Source: Ochotona curzoniae
Taxonomy: Eukaryota; Chordata; Mammalia; Lagomorpha; Ochotonidae
Direction: 5' to 3'
Assembly: GCF_017591425.1 (NCBI RefSeq)
Contig: NW_024466603.1
Coordinates: forward strand, 48,955-112,954
DNA length: 64,000 nucleotides
Part shown: piece after piece, positions 12,660 to 21,900 of the stretch
How positions within the stretch are numbered: position 1 is the first letter of the stretch
Layout of the letters: each line of letters opens with the position of its first letter
Notes under the pieces: generated by a model
What the model saw: the letters and a program-made list of their open reading frames with translations, nothing else
The model's database searches: none
What the model was told of the DNA's origin: nothing
Position numbers and translations under genes: made by a program

Positions 12660-12952
12660 CTTTTAAAAGATGTATTCATTTTGATTTTAAAGGCAGTCTA
12701 CACAGAGAGAGAAAGAAAGATCTTTCATCTGCTGGTTCATTCCCCAAGTGGCCACAACCAAACCAGGAGCTTCTTCCGGGTCTCCCACGTGTGTACAGGG
12801 TCCCAAGGCTTTGGCCGTCCTCGACTACTTTCCCAGGCCACAAGCAGGGAGCTGGACGGAAAGTGGAGCAGCCAGGACTAGAACCAGTGCCCATAAGGGA
12901 TCCTGGTGAGTGTAAGACCAGGACTTTCATCAACAGGCTACTGTGCCAGGTG
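12660..12952 (-). mobile_element. CSINE, antisense, near full length
   Basis: It begins TTTTAAAAGATGTATTCATTT, passes GGGTCTCCCACGTGTG and CTTTCCCAGGCC, and reaches a GCCCATAAGGGATCC block, all reverse complement of the CSINE consensus. Confidence 0.85.
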
Positions 12953-13480
12953 CATAAATAAAACTTTAAGAAGAAGAAAATTAAAAATCTCTTGAGGCCC
13001 TAAAGTAGTTCTTATCTAAAATGCCTAGCTTGTAATACTACCAGATACCCACTCAATAGCTGCATCTGGGGGGCAGGGTAAGAGCTGTTTCTCTCAAGAG
13101 ACTGGCATCATGGGGAGAGCATTTGATACAAAACGTGCTTTCGCCCCTAAAAGTCTATTGCCTTTTATCACACATCTTACAGAAGTCGGATGTCAGGACA
13201 CAGCCAACCAACACAGGACCAAGAGAGGGGTGTCCCTTAGAAGGGGACAGGGACATCCAACCAGCAGGAGAGGACAAGCTGTGAGACAGGGTTAGGGCAC
13301 AGATGGAAGCAGAGCCCCAGGATGTGGTGACAGGGTGCCAGCAGCACCGAGGGGTGCTTCTCCCATGAGAAGCCTGAGGGGCACTGCGGGGGGGCTCGGG
13401 ATGCCACCCCCACCCCGCCTGGGTCCCACAAGGTTCCCCAAATGTCACTAGACTTCACCAGAGCCCGCCTCTGCAGAAGC
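12953..13480. other. Spacer before the CpG island, no gene recognised
   Basis: GC content rises toward the right. I see no convincing exon. It would be the 5' end of intron 1 of the minus-strand MRNIP gene. Confidence 0.4.
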
Positions 13481-13489
13481 CACTACTCC

Positions 13490-13930
13490 CCCAAACCTAC
13501 AACAGAGAGGCCGGGACGACGCCGGAGGGACGCGACCCCACACCACACCTGCCACCCGCGGGAGGCCGGCGCCCAGCCCACCTGGTGCGCTTGGAAGAGG
13601 CCGCAGCTGCAGCACCTGAGGACGCGGCAGCGCTGAGGCGGCGCCATGGGGCCTCCCACCCAGAGCCTCCCGCTCCCGCGCTCCCCTGCGCCCTCTTCCG
13701 GCCGTGCGCCTGCGCGCTCTGCCGGCCCGCCCCGCCCCCACAGGCCTCTGCTGGCCCAGGGGCGCCATCCCCACTTGAGGGGATCCGGAGGTTGTGGCTG
13801 CCCCAGCTGCACTTAGGGCCTTGGGTCGCAGTCAGCCGTTCACGGACTTGGCGGCTCTCCCAGGGCATTTCCTCCGGGTCGCGGTTGCCCATTGCTGTCC
13901 TCTGCGCAGGATCGCCAGGGAACAGAAGAG
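13490..13930. promoter_or_regulatory. CpG island, probable MRNIP promoter
   Basis: CpG dinucleotides are dense from about 13505 to 13745 (for example GACGACGCCGGAGGGACGCG and GGCCGTGCGCCTGCGCGC) and thin out by 13930, against a CpG-poor background. The minus-strand first coding exon lies inside it, so transcription probably starts on the minus strand between about 13650 and 13800. GC-box-like CCGCCC/CCCCGCCCC motifs occur at 13727-13740. There is no clear TATA box. Such islands are often bidirectional, so a plus-strand transcript is possible but unproven. Confidence 0.7.
13582..13647 (-). CDS. MRNIP: First coding exon of MRNIP (MRN complex interacting protein)
   Basis: Reading the minus strand from ATG (13647-13645), 22 codons end in CAG followed by a GTGGGC splice donor at 13581-13576. 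The peptide begins MAPPQR and ends RVLRCCSCGLFQAHQ. I recognise this as exon 1 of MRNIP (human C5orf45), which starts almost identically and continues in exon 2 with the second half of a zinc ribbon. The CCSC here supplies the first zinc-binding cysteine pair. MRNIP is a nuclear protein that binds the MRE11-RAD50-NBS1 complex and supports ATM signalling after double-strand breaks. The ATG has a G at -3 region context, a CpG island surrounds it, and the splice position fits the family. Exon 2 should lie to the left (lower coordinates). I searched 1-13500 by eye for its cysteine-rich segment without success, so either intron 1 runs past the window or the exon is an isolated copy. Confidence 0.75.
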
Positions 13931-14167
13931 CCGGGAAGGCTCCCCACACTGCGTCCAGAGACCCCTGAGGATGGAAACCCACACCGGGCACCTTGGAAAG
14001 GATGGGGCAACTTAGATAGGACTGTGGAGAATTTCCCAACGCCTAGCCCTTTCAAGAGTCTCCTCAGAGTCCCCTCAGCGCATGCTGCTGCCAGAACAAA
14101 ACAAAAATGGGGACAAAACCAAAAACATCAGAAAGCAGCCTGGACATCCACTGATTCCTAGGGCGGG
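13931..14167. other. Island shoulder, no gene recognised
   Basis: Short frames exist on both strands, but none carries a family signal. This would be the 5' flank of the minus-strand gene. Confidence 0.35.
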
Positions 14168-14214
14168 AACCCTAAACCTAAACCCAAGCCCAGCCCCAAC
14201 CCCAAACCTAACCT
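14168..14214 (+). repeat. Degenerate telomere-like C-rich repeat
   Basis: AACCCTAAACCTAAACCC followed by AAGCCC, AGCCCC, AACCCC and AAACCTAACC units gives about seven degenerate copies of a CCCTAA-like hexamer. It could be an interstitial telomeric remnant or simply a C-rich low-complexity run. Confidence 0.5.
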
Positions 14215-14299
14215 TTGTCATTTGTGAGCTTGGAGCTCAGCCCCTGGGCCACAGCACTGAATTAGGCCACATTCTTGCAGAACCCTCCTCAAGGTGTAG

Positions 14300-14770
14300 G
14301 TTTCTTTGAGAAAAGACCCTGAATTGTTACTTAGAACTACACGGAAACAAAAGCTTGATTTGGGCCAGGAGGATGGTCATTAATTAGAAGGTCTCCTAAA
14401 ATAGCTTAGTTCTCCGAACTTGCCAGGTAGGGGCCATCACTCCTACTCCATCTTTCTCATCCCTGTTGTTAGACAAAGGAAATGTGGCCTGGGGGAGGGT
14501 GGACTGCAATATTCCTGTGCTGGGAAACTTTGTAACAAGCAGGTGAGCCTCAGCCAATGACATCAGCCCAGATTCTCTTCCTGGCAGACAGCTAAAAGTT
14601 TCCAGGAAGACAGGCAACTTTGTAACAAGCAGGTGAAGCTGTTTTTGTTCCTCCCTTCTCTTTGCTTTCCACAAAGAGTGTGCTGAGGTCTTAGAGCTGG
14701 TGCTTCTTCCTTCTTAAAAAACTGCCTCATTCAACTTGTCTGCTGTTTTTTTTTCCTTTTCACACCAACT
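14300..14770. other. LTR-like block with a 21-bp direct repeat
   Basis: The 21-mer AACTTTGTAACAAGCAGGTGA occurs at 14526-14546 and again at 14616-14636, 90 bases apart. A CCAAT sequence lies between them near 14552. Duplicated enhancer units near a CCAAT box are common in retroviral U3 regions, so a solo LTR is possible. I did not find matching TG...CA ends, flanking duplications or a poly(A) signal, so this stays unassigned. Confidence 0.3.
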
Positions 14771-14927
14771 TAATATTAAAAATGTGTTTTCATTTTGTGT
14801 AGAATTGATTTATATCTTAAAGAATCTAATACAGGTTAGTTGAAATGGCAATTCTTATATACACTGGCAAATCATATCATGTTTTAGGATATTGCCCTTA
14901 AGTCACTATCAAGCAAAGGTTTGTTTT

Positions 14928-15212
14928 GGTGCAGCAAGTGAAGCCACCATTGAGATGCCTGCATCCCATCTCGAGAGTCCCATTGGAGTCCCCGCTACTC
15001 CTCTTTTGATTCAGCTTCTTACCAAGGCATCCTGGGAGGCAATGGATGATGGTTCAGGTGCTTGGACAGCTGCAACCCCTGTGGGAAATTCAGAGGGACT
15101 TCCAGGTTCCTGGCTTTGGCTACACCCACTCTGGGGAATTAATCAGCAAGCAGGAGATATCTTTGTCTCTCTCTGCCCTTCAAGTCAATGAAAATAATAA
15201 GCAATATAAAAC
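14928..15212 (+). mobile_element. CSINE, sense, old
   Basis: Recognisable but diverged. It contains CCTGCATCCCATCTCGAG, a GGCAATGGATGATGG variant of the central block, CTGGGGAATTAATCAGC and TTTGTCTCTCTCTGCCC before the A-rich end. Confidence 0.65.
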
Positions 15213-15336
15213 AGTTCATTCTGAATTTGAATAAAGAAGAAAGTATAGGTTTAAAGACTCACACAAACACATAAATATCAGTGATACGAGTTTTGTGTAA
15301 GGACTTACTGCATCAGTTTTAAAAGGTTGTTCTTTT

Positions 15337-15655
15337 GGGGGCCTGGTGTGGCAGTCTAACAGGTAAAGTCCTTGTCTTGCATGTGCCAGGATCACATACC
15401 GGTGACAATTCACATCCCAGCAGCCCCGCTTCCAATCCAGCTCCCTGCTTGCAGCCTGGGAAGGCAGTTGGATACTGCTCAAAGCCTTGGCACCCTGCAT
15501 CTGCCTGGGAGACCCCGAGGAGGCTCTTGGCTCCTGGCTTTGGATCTGCTCAGCTCTGGCTGTTGCAGCTGCTTGAGGAATGAATCAATGGATGGGAGAT
15601 CTTTCTGCGTGTCTCTGTTCTTCTCTGTATTATCTGACTCCCCCACCCCAAAAAA
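15337..15655 (+). mobile_element. CSINE, sense, near full length
   Basis: The copy runs from GGGGCCTGGTGTGGCAGTC through AGGTAAAGTCCTTGTC and TCCAGCTCCCTGCTTGC, to a CCCCAAAAAAAG end. Confidence 0.85.
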
Positions 15656-15910
15656 AGTTGTTTTTTCAGTTTTCTGTTTTATGCACCCTTGGTCGTTTCT
15701 GAGAAATCTATGGAAATTTTCAGTAAAGCAAACTCCCCATGGCAGGCTGCTTAGGCTAACACTGTGTCCTTGCTGTGGGTGGAGTTTGTGTCCACTCTAG
15801 GTGGAAGCTCACTTTGTCTTGATCAATAGGGGGAGGCTGCAGTTAACACCCCTAGGTCTGTGTTTTTTTGATCATTTGTTTGTTTGTTTTTGGTATGGAA
15901 ATAAAAAGTG

Positions 15911-16182
15911 AGACTGGCATGGCAGTTCAAGAAGGTAGTCAGGTCCAGGCTGTGCCACTTCCCATCCAGCTCCCTGCTGGTGACCTGGGAAAGCAGTAGA
16001 AGATGGCCCAAGGCCTTGGGACCCTGCCCCCATGTGGGAGACCCAGAAGAAGCTCCTGACTCCAGGCTTGGAATCAGCTTAGCTCTGGCTATTGCAGACA
16101 TTTGGGAAGAGAACCAGCAAATGGAAGATCTTTTTCGGTCTCTCCCTTGCTCTGTAAATCTGCCTTTCAAATAAATGAACAA
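15911..16182 (+). mobile_element. CSINE, sense, 5'-shortened
   Basis: ACTGGCATGGCAGTTCAAG, CTTCCCATCCAGCTCCCTGC, TGGGAAAGCAGTAGAAGATG and CTGCCTTTCAAATAAATG are all diagnostic. Part of the head between the A and B boxes is missing. Confidence 0.85.
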
Positions 16183-16682
16183 ACCTTGAAAATCAAAAGG
16201 AAGGAAATAAATGTGACAAAGTAGACCTACTCTTTCAAACCTTGGGACTTATAAATTTTAAAATTTCCCTTTTGATTCCTTAACGAACTCTCATTCATTC
16301 AATTCCATGTTATTGGTCTCCATGTATCTGTTTATAGTTTCTAGTCTCTTACTGATTTATACTTTATTTCCACTGTATTGCTTAATTTGCTGAGCCTTCT
16401 CTTGTTGACTGGATCCCTTTATCACTGTGTAGTGGTCTTCTATGTCCTTTGTTACAGTGTTGGTCTGATAAATGTGCACCTTCTTCTGCCTGCTTTTGGT
16501 TCCCATTTGCATGGACTCTTTGTAGAGAACTGTGTTTCTTGAAAGAAACCCGCATTGTTGGGTCTGTTTGGGCTTTTCTTCCCCATCAAGCCAATCATTT
16601 CTTTCACTTGGTGAACCTAGAACATGAAATTGAAGATATTATTGCTAGGCAATAACTGATCACATCATCAAAAATGCTGCTT

Positions 16683-17016
16683 CAGGCCTGGCGGCGTGGC
16701 CTACCTGCTAAAGTCCTCACCTTGAACGCCCCAGGATCCCATATGGGCGCCAGTTCTAATCCCAGCAGCTCCACTTCCCACCCAGCTCCCTGCTTGTCGA
16801 CTGGGAAAGCAGTCGAGGACAGCCCAAAGCTTTGGGACTCTGCACCTGTGTGGGAGACCCGGAAGAAGTTCCTGGATCCTGGTTTCAGATCGGCATAGCA
16901 TCGGCCATTGCGCTCACTTGGGGAGTGAATCATGGGACAGAATATCTTCCTCTCTGTCTCTCCTCCTCTCTGTATATCTGACTTTCCAAAAAATAAATAA
17001 ATCTTTAAAAAAGAAA
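16683..17016 (+). mobile_element. CSINE, sense, full length, young
   Basis: All blocks are present and close to consensus, including AGGATCCCATATGGGCGCC, GGTTTCAGATCGGCATAGC and TGACTTTCC, followed by AATAAATAAATCTTT. Confidence 0.9.
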
Positions 17017-17142
17017 TGCTGCTTCTACTCAATGCATTTTATTGTTCTGCCAGCGCATGTGGTAATTGTACATTTTTTTTCTCTCTCTCTCTTTTTTTTT
17101 TTTTAGACCTCGTGAAATATTTTTATAAAATTGGGCTGGTGG

Positions 17143-17468
17143 GGCCCGGCTCGGTGGCGCAGTGGTTAAGGTCCTTGCCTTGCACGACCCAGGATCACAT
17201 ATGGGCACCGGTTCTATCCCGGCAGCCCTGGTTCCCTTCCAGCTCCCTGCCTGTGGCCCGGGAAAGCAGTCGAGGATGGCCCAAAGCTTTGGGACCCTGC
17301 ACCCGTGTGGGAGACCCTGAAGAGGCTCCTGGCTTCGGATTGGCATCGGCCATTGCGCTCACTTGGGGAGTGAATCATCGGACGGAAGATCTTCCTCTCT
17401 GTCTCTCCTCTCTGTGCATCTGACTTTCCAATAAAAAAATAATAAAAATAAATCTTTAAAAAAAAAAC
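17143..17468 (+). mobile_element. CSINE, sense, full length, young
   Basis: It begins GGGGCCCGGCTCGGTGGCGC with a tRNA-like box A (TGGCGCAGTGG) and a box B-like GGTTCTATCCC. It ends AATAAATCTTTAAAAAAAAA. It is among the copies closest to consensus in the window. Confidence 0.9.
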
Positions 17469-18259
17469 ATTACAACAGTAACATCACAATTGAGTGTGTA
17501 AGTGTGTGTGAATAGGAGTGTTCAATCAGCTATCCCACAGCAAGCTTCTGGCACTTCTTTGTTGTTCTACAAGTGAAATGCTTCTCAGTCCCAAGTGGGA
17601 AAGAGCCACAGAGAAGGACTTTACTTGGTGGTCCTCTTGCTGTGGCCCAAGGAGCTGCCTTCCCTTCCCTCAGCCTGAAGGCCTGCTTGGTCCACCCTGT
17701 CCCAGGCAGAATACCCAGCTCCTCTGCTTGCAGCCAGAATTCCAGGAGCAGAAGAGCAGACATGGGCTGGCCACACCACTGCTGCTTCTCTAGCCGGTCC
17801 TGGGACTCCTAGCAGCTACCCGGGAAGCACATTGCCCAGTGCCCAAGGCAGTGTGGAAAGCGCTGAGCTGAATGAGGAAGCTAGGCTCACTGCTCTCTTG
17901 CCTGCATCCCATGCCTGCACGCAAGAAACCTGGCCTGAGGATGCCCTCCCTGGTTTCCACAGCTCTGGGAGGCCTCCCCGCGGGAAAGCACACAATGGAC
18001 CCAGTGGACAGGAAGCAGAGAATGAAGCCGAAGCCGGAAGCGGGTAGAAAGCATGAGGTCTGCCTTGGTCCTCCAAAGGCCTTTGAATCCCCAGGAGTGG
18101 GGCTGCATGGGCAGGTGCCAGGGCAGGAGACAGGGTGAAGCCCAGCTCGCTGCAGGCCAGGAGGGCTGGAGCAAGGTCCCCATGTCACTTGGCGAAATGC
18201 AGGGTGCAGTCAAGGGCCAAGGCACAGAGAGAAGCAGTTCTGTGCTCTGGATCTCAGTG
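17469..18259. other. Upstream flank of the giant ORF, no gene recognised
   Basis: This is single-copy-looking sequence that becomes GC-rich from about 17600. Overlapping frames on both strands lack any family signal. It may contain upstream non-coding exon sequence of the giant gene, but I see no evidence for that. Confidence 0.4.
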
Positions 18260-18530
18260 GGGAACCCTGGCCTGAGGGGAAGGCGCGGCCGCCCCTGTCC
18301 ACCACGTCAAGCCGCCAGCGCCCCACAGCAGCCAGGGCCCTTCGCTGTCACGACCACGGGCGGCAGCGGGTTCCCCACGCGCCCCAGGCGCGCCAGCTCT
18401 GCCCCGCGGCCCACCCGCCTCGCTCCGTGCTCGCGCCGCCCTCAACACTCCAACGGAAACGTCTCGGAGCTCCCAAGAGCGTCGAACGCACCCCCCACAC
18501 TGAGCGCCGCCGTGCACCTTCAGGACCAAG
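18260..18530 (+). promoter_or_regulatory. CpG-rich block, probable promoter of the giant ORF
   Basis: CpG sites cluster from about 18283 (GGCGCGGCCGCCCC, a NotI site) to 18515 (TGAGCGCCGCCGTGC), then vanish. The block ends about 375 bases before the ATG of the giant ORF, and a CCAAT box lies at 18587-18591. The rest of the 15-64 kb region is CpG-poor. I infer that it is the start region of the plus-strand gene. Confidence 0.55.
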
Positions 18531-18594
18531 GAAGGAACCCCGGCATTCAGTGCAGCTTGACCCCGGTAGGGGCCCAGCCCCTCGGACCAATCAA

Positions 18595-18664
18595 CCCCAC
18601 ACCCAGTACCCTACTCCCCACACCCGGTACCCTACTCCCCACACCCAGTACCCTGCTCCCCAGA
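18595..18664 (+). repeat. 21-bp tandem repeat, three copies
   Basis: The unit CCCCACACCCAGTACCCTACT is repeated three times with two substitutions, followed by a partial copy. It lies between the CpG-rich block and the ATG of the giant ORF. Confidence 0.9.
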
Positions 18665-18904
18665 CCTATCTGCTCTCTGAACTGAGTCTACAGGCGGGCG
18701 GGGGAAGCTCTCAGAGGCTTCCCCCGCCGCCAGCGGCAGGGGCTCCCACCCCACAAGGCCGGGAGCCTCTTGCTTTCTGAGGGCTCAGCCCTCAATGGGC
18801 TCATTTCCAACCTTCTCCTCTGAGGTGGTCCTCAGAGGAAGCAGCTGCTGCCGCCCCAGGCCACACCCGCTGGACCTGGAGAGGCAGGCCTTGCGTTGCT
18901 CAGG

Positions 18905-21900
18905 ATGGCTGCTGCCAGGGGTTGCCTGGCACTCCTTGCAGCAGTGCCCCAAGCGCTGCAGCAGGGTCTGCAGCAGGCCCTGTGGAAGTTGCTGCATTAT
19001 CTATGGGCCCCGCTGGCCCGGCCCCTGGCTTGGGTTCAGCAGAGGGCAGTATCAGGCCGCGCCCCAGAGGAGAGGGGCCCTACAAGCAGCAATGAGAGGG
19101 CATTTAAGCCCAGGGGCAGCCCCATAGGCTCAAATGAGCAGGACACACAGGACAGTAGCTCCCAGGCCAGTGGCAGGGCCCCTTCTGCTGTCAGTCACCT
19201 GAGCGTCAATAGGGGCCTGGATTCCTTTGTTCCCAAGCCAGGGCCTCTGAGGAAGACTACAAATCCTGAGAGATGGAGGAGGGAACCCGAATGCCCCTTC
19301 AGGGTGACATACACCCAGCACAACACCCTCACCAGCTCCTACAGCTCCAACGTGGAGACCTGGCTACTCAGGGCAATCGGGTCCCGAGCTCCAGTCAGGG
19401 CATCACAGGGCAAGATCCTCAAGAAACGCCCTCAGGTGGGCATCGCTGCCACCAGGTTTGCCCACAGGAACATCCTACAAAAGAAGGCTGTTGGTTGGGC
19501 CAAACCTGCATGGAAGCAACAGAACAAGACCCCCAAGGAAGGCCAAATCAACAGAGTCCACTCTTACATGGATCATAGGAACATCTCACAGAAGCCTGCC
19601 AGACAAAATACCAATGAGCCACGGACCAAGACATGCAAGAAAGGTCGGCTGCTCAGGGCCTCAGTCTACAGAGCGCTTCACAGGAACATCCCCAGTGGCA
19701 GAACCTCATCAGGCTTTAGGCACCTGCATGTAAAAGATGGCATGGCTTCCTTTGTGCCCAGGTCTGGGCCTCTGAGAAGAACCCCAAAACCTGAGAGACA
19801 GAAGAGGGAACCCAAGTTCCCCTTCAGGGTGACCTGCACCAAGTCCAACCCCAGCACCAGCTCCTACAGCTCCACCAAGGGGCCCTGGAGGCTCTCAGCA
19901 ATCAGGGTCCGAGCTCCTGTCAGGGCATCACAGGCCAAGACCACTAAGGAACGCACTCAGGGGGTCACTGTAGCCTCCAGGGTGCCCCACAGGGATATCC
20001 CAGAGGCCAAGGCTGAGGGCAAACCTCTCCAAACACCACATGCCAACACCTCTGGAGATGGGCAGGAGGACAGGGTCCCCTCCTCTACTGAGCCCTGCAA
20101 CAACCAACAGAAGGCTGAGGGCGAACATGGTGGTAGACTACATGACAAGACCTGCAAAAAAGGTCAGGTGGCTGGCACCAGCGGCTTCAGAGCAACCAAC
20201 AGCAGCATACTGCTGGAGAGCTCTGCAGCTAAACCCACCAGTGGACAACATGACAAGAACCCTGACAAAGGCCTGCCAGCAAGCACACGCACCGAGGAAG
20301 CAACCCACGGGTTGATTGATGAGAAGAGGAATGCTATAGCAGCCCCTGCCACAGCACCACAAGTGAAGACCAGAAATGAAGATGTGCAGGGAGTAATAAC
20401 CCTCCTGAAAGAATATGAAGAAAAAGCATTCCACTCCAAGATGCTCAGAAAAAAATCCCAGAAAAGTGTGGGAACTCCAGCCCAGAAAACATATCCACTA
20501 ACCACTGAGACAAGGCCACAGGATGGTCTCCCAGCCAAGAAGGAATACATCTCTTCAAGATACAAAACAATCTCACAGGGGAAGTCTGTGGCAACCCCGG
20601 CTCTGGAGCCACAGGCCAAGACAACCGGCAAAGACTTCCAGGCTGGAGTTCGAGACTCCAGGGCATCACGAAGGGACTGCAGACGGAAGAAAAAGGCTGC
20701 GACTGAATATGCATGTATGGCACAACATGCAGAACTGTCTGAGGGAGGCCAAGACAAATCTCCCACCAAAAGCAACAGTGTGGGCATCTCTGCCTCGGCA
20801 CCTCTCATGAAGACTCCTGAGGAAGGCTCGCAGGCAGAAAGCAAAAACCTGGAAGGCCTGCCAGCAAGGCTCCCCACATGCCCCGGGCACAGCTCTATTG
20901 CCCATGCTGAGACTACAGGTGCCTCTGGCCTGGCACCACAGGCCGAGCATCCCCAGGAGAAACTGCAGCCTGGCACCACAGCCTCCACTGCCCTGCACAA
21001 GAACAAGAACACTCAGTCTAAGAAGCAGGCAACTGGTAAACTCACCTGTGGACCCCAGAACAAGAAAACCGGCAAAGTCTCAGAGGCCAGTGTCATGGTC
21101 TCTGCTGAAAAAAGCCACGTGCCACAGGACACAATTGTGGACGACGGGTCCTTGGCACCGTTTGCTGACATCACTGAGGAAGCCCCACAGTCTGCAACTC
21201 CAGCCTCCAATACACCACAGTGCAATATCCAGGTCACGACAAATGATATTTTCGAACCTGCCAGGACACATGTCTCGTTCCCCAATGCTGGCACACAGTC
21301 CAGATCCCCTCCCTCAATTACACACGGCAACATCCCACATGAAAAGTCTGTGGGCCAATTGATCTCTGCACCACTTGATAACCCTCCTGAGCAATTCCTG
21401 CTCACTGGTGCTGCAGCCTCTTTGGTGCCCCAGGAGGAGAATAAAACTGCTGGTGTTTCTGTCTCAACACCACTTGCACAGACCTGTGAAGAAAGGTCTC
21501 AGGAAACAACGACCCCTGTGGAAGGCTGGCATGACAGAATCTCCAGCTCTGCAGTACACAGCAACAACGTGCAGAAGGCTGCTGGCACACCCACCCGGGC
21601 GTCACAGGCTGAGACCCCTGGGGAAGGCCTGCTAGTTGGCTCCACCACCTCTGAGGGGCCGCACAGCGACATTCGCAGGAGGAAGGCTGCAGACAAATAT
21701 GCCTGGGAGTCACTTGCAAACATCCCCAAGAAAGTCTCTCGGGGAGCAAAGATTTCCATGGAAGCCACACAAGAGAGAGTACCTGACTCCACAGAACATA
21801 GGGACACCACACAGGAGAAAGCTGCTGCCAAACCCACCCAGGAGCCAGATGCCAAAACCCATGAGACAGGCTGGCTGGTTGGTGCCCAAGCCTCCAGGGC

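Noticed and set aside
13497..14039. Minus-strand 180-codon frame in the CpG island
   Set aside because: It is GC-driven and overlaps two other minus-strand frames. Only the part read in the MRNIP frame (13582-13647) matches a known protein.
18053..18685. Plus-strand frame of 210 codons before the giant ORF
   Set aside because: It runs through the CpG-rich block and the 21-bp repeat, has no homology I recognise and ends before the giant ATG. More likely promoter/5'UTR.
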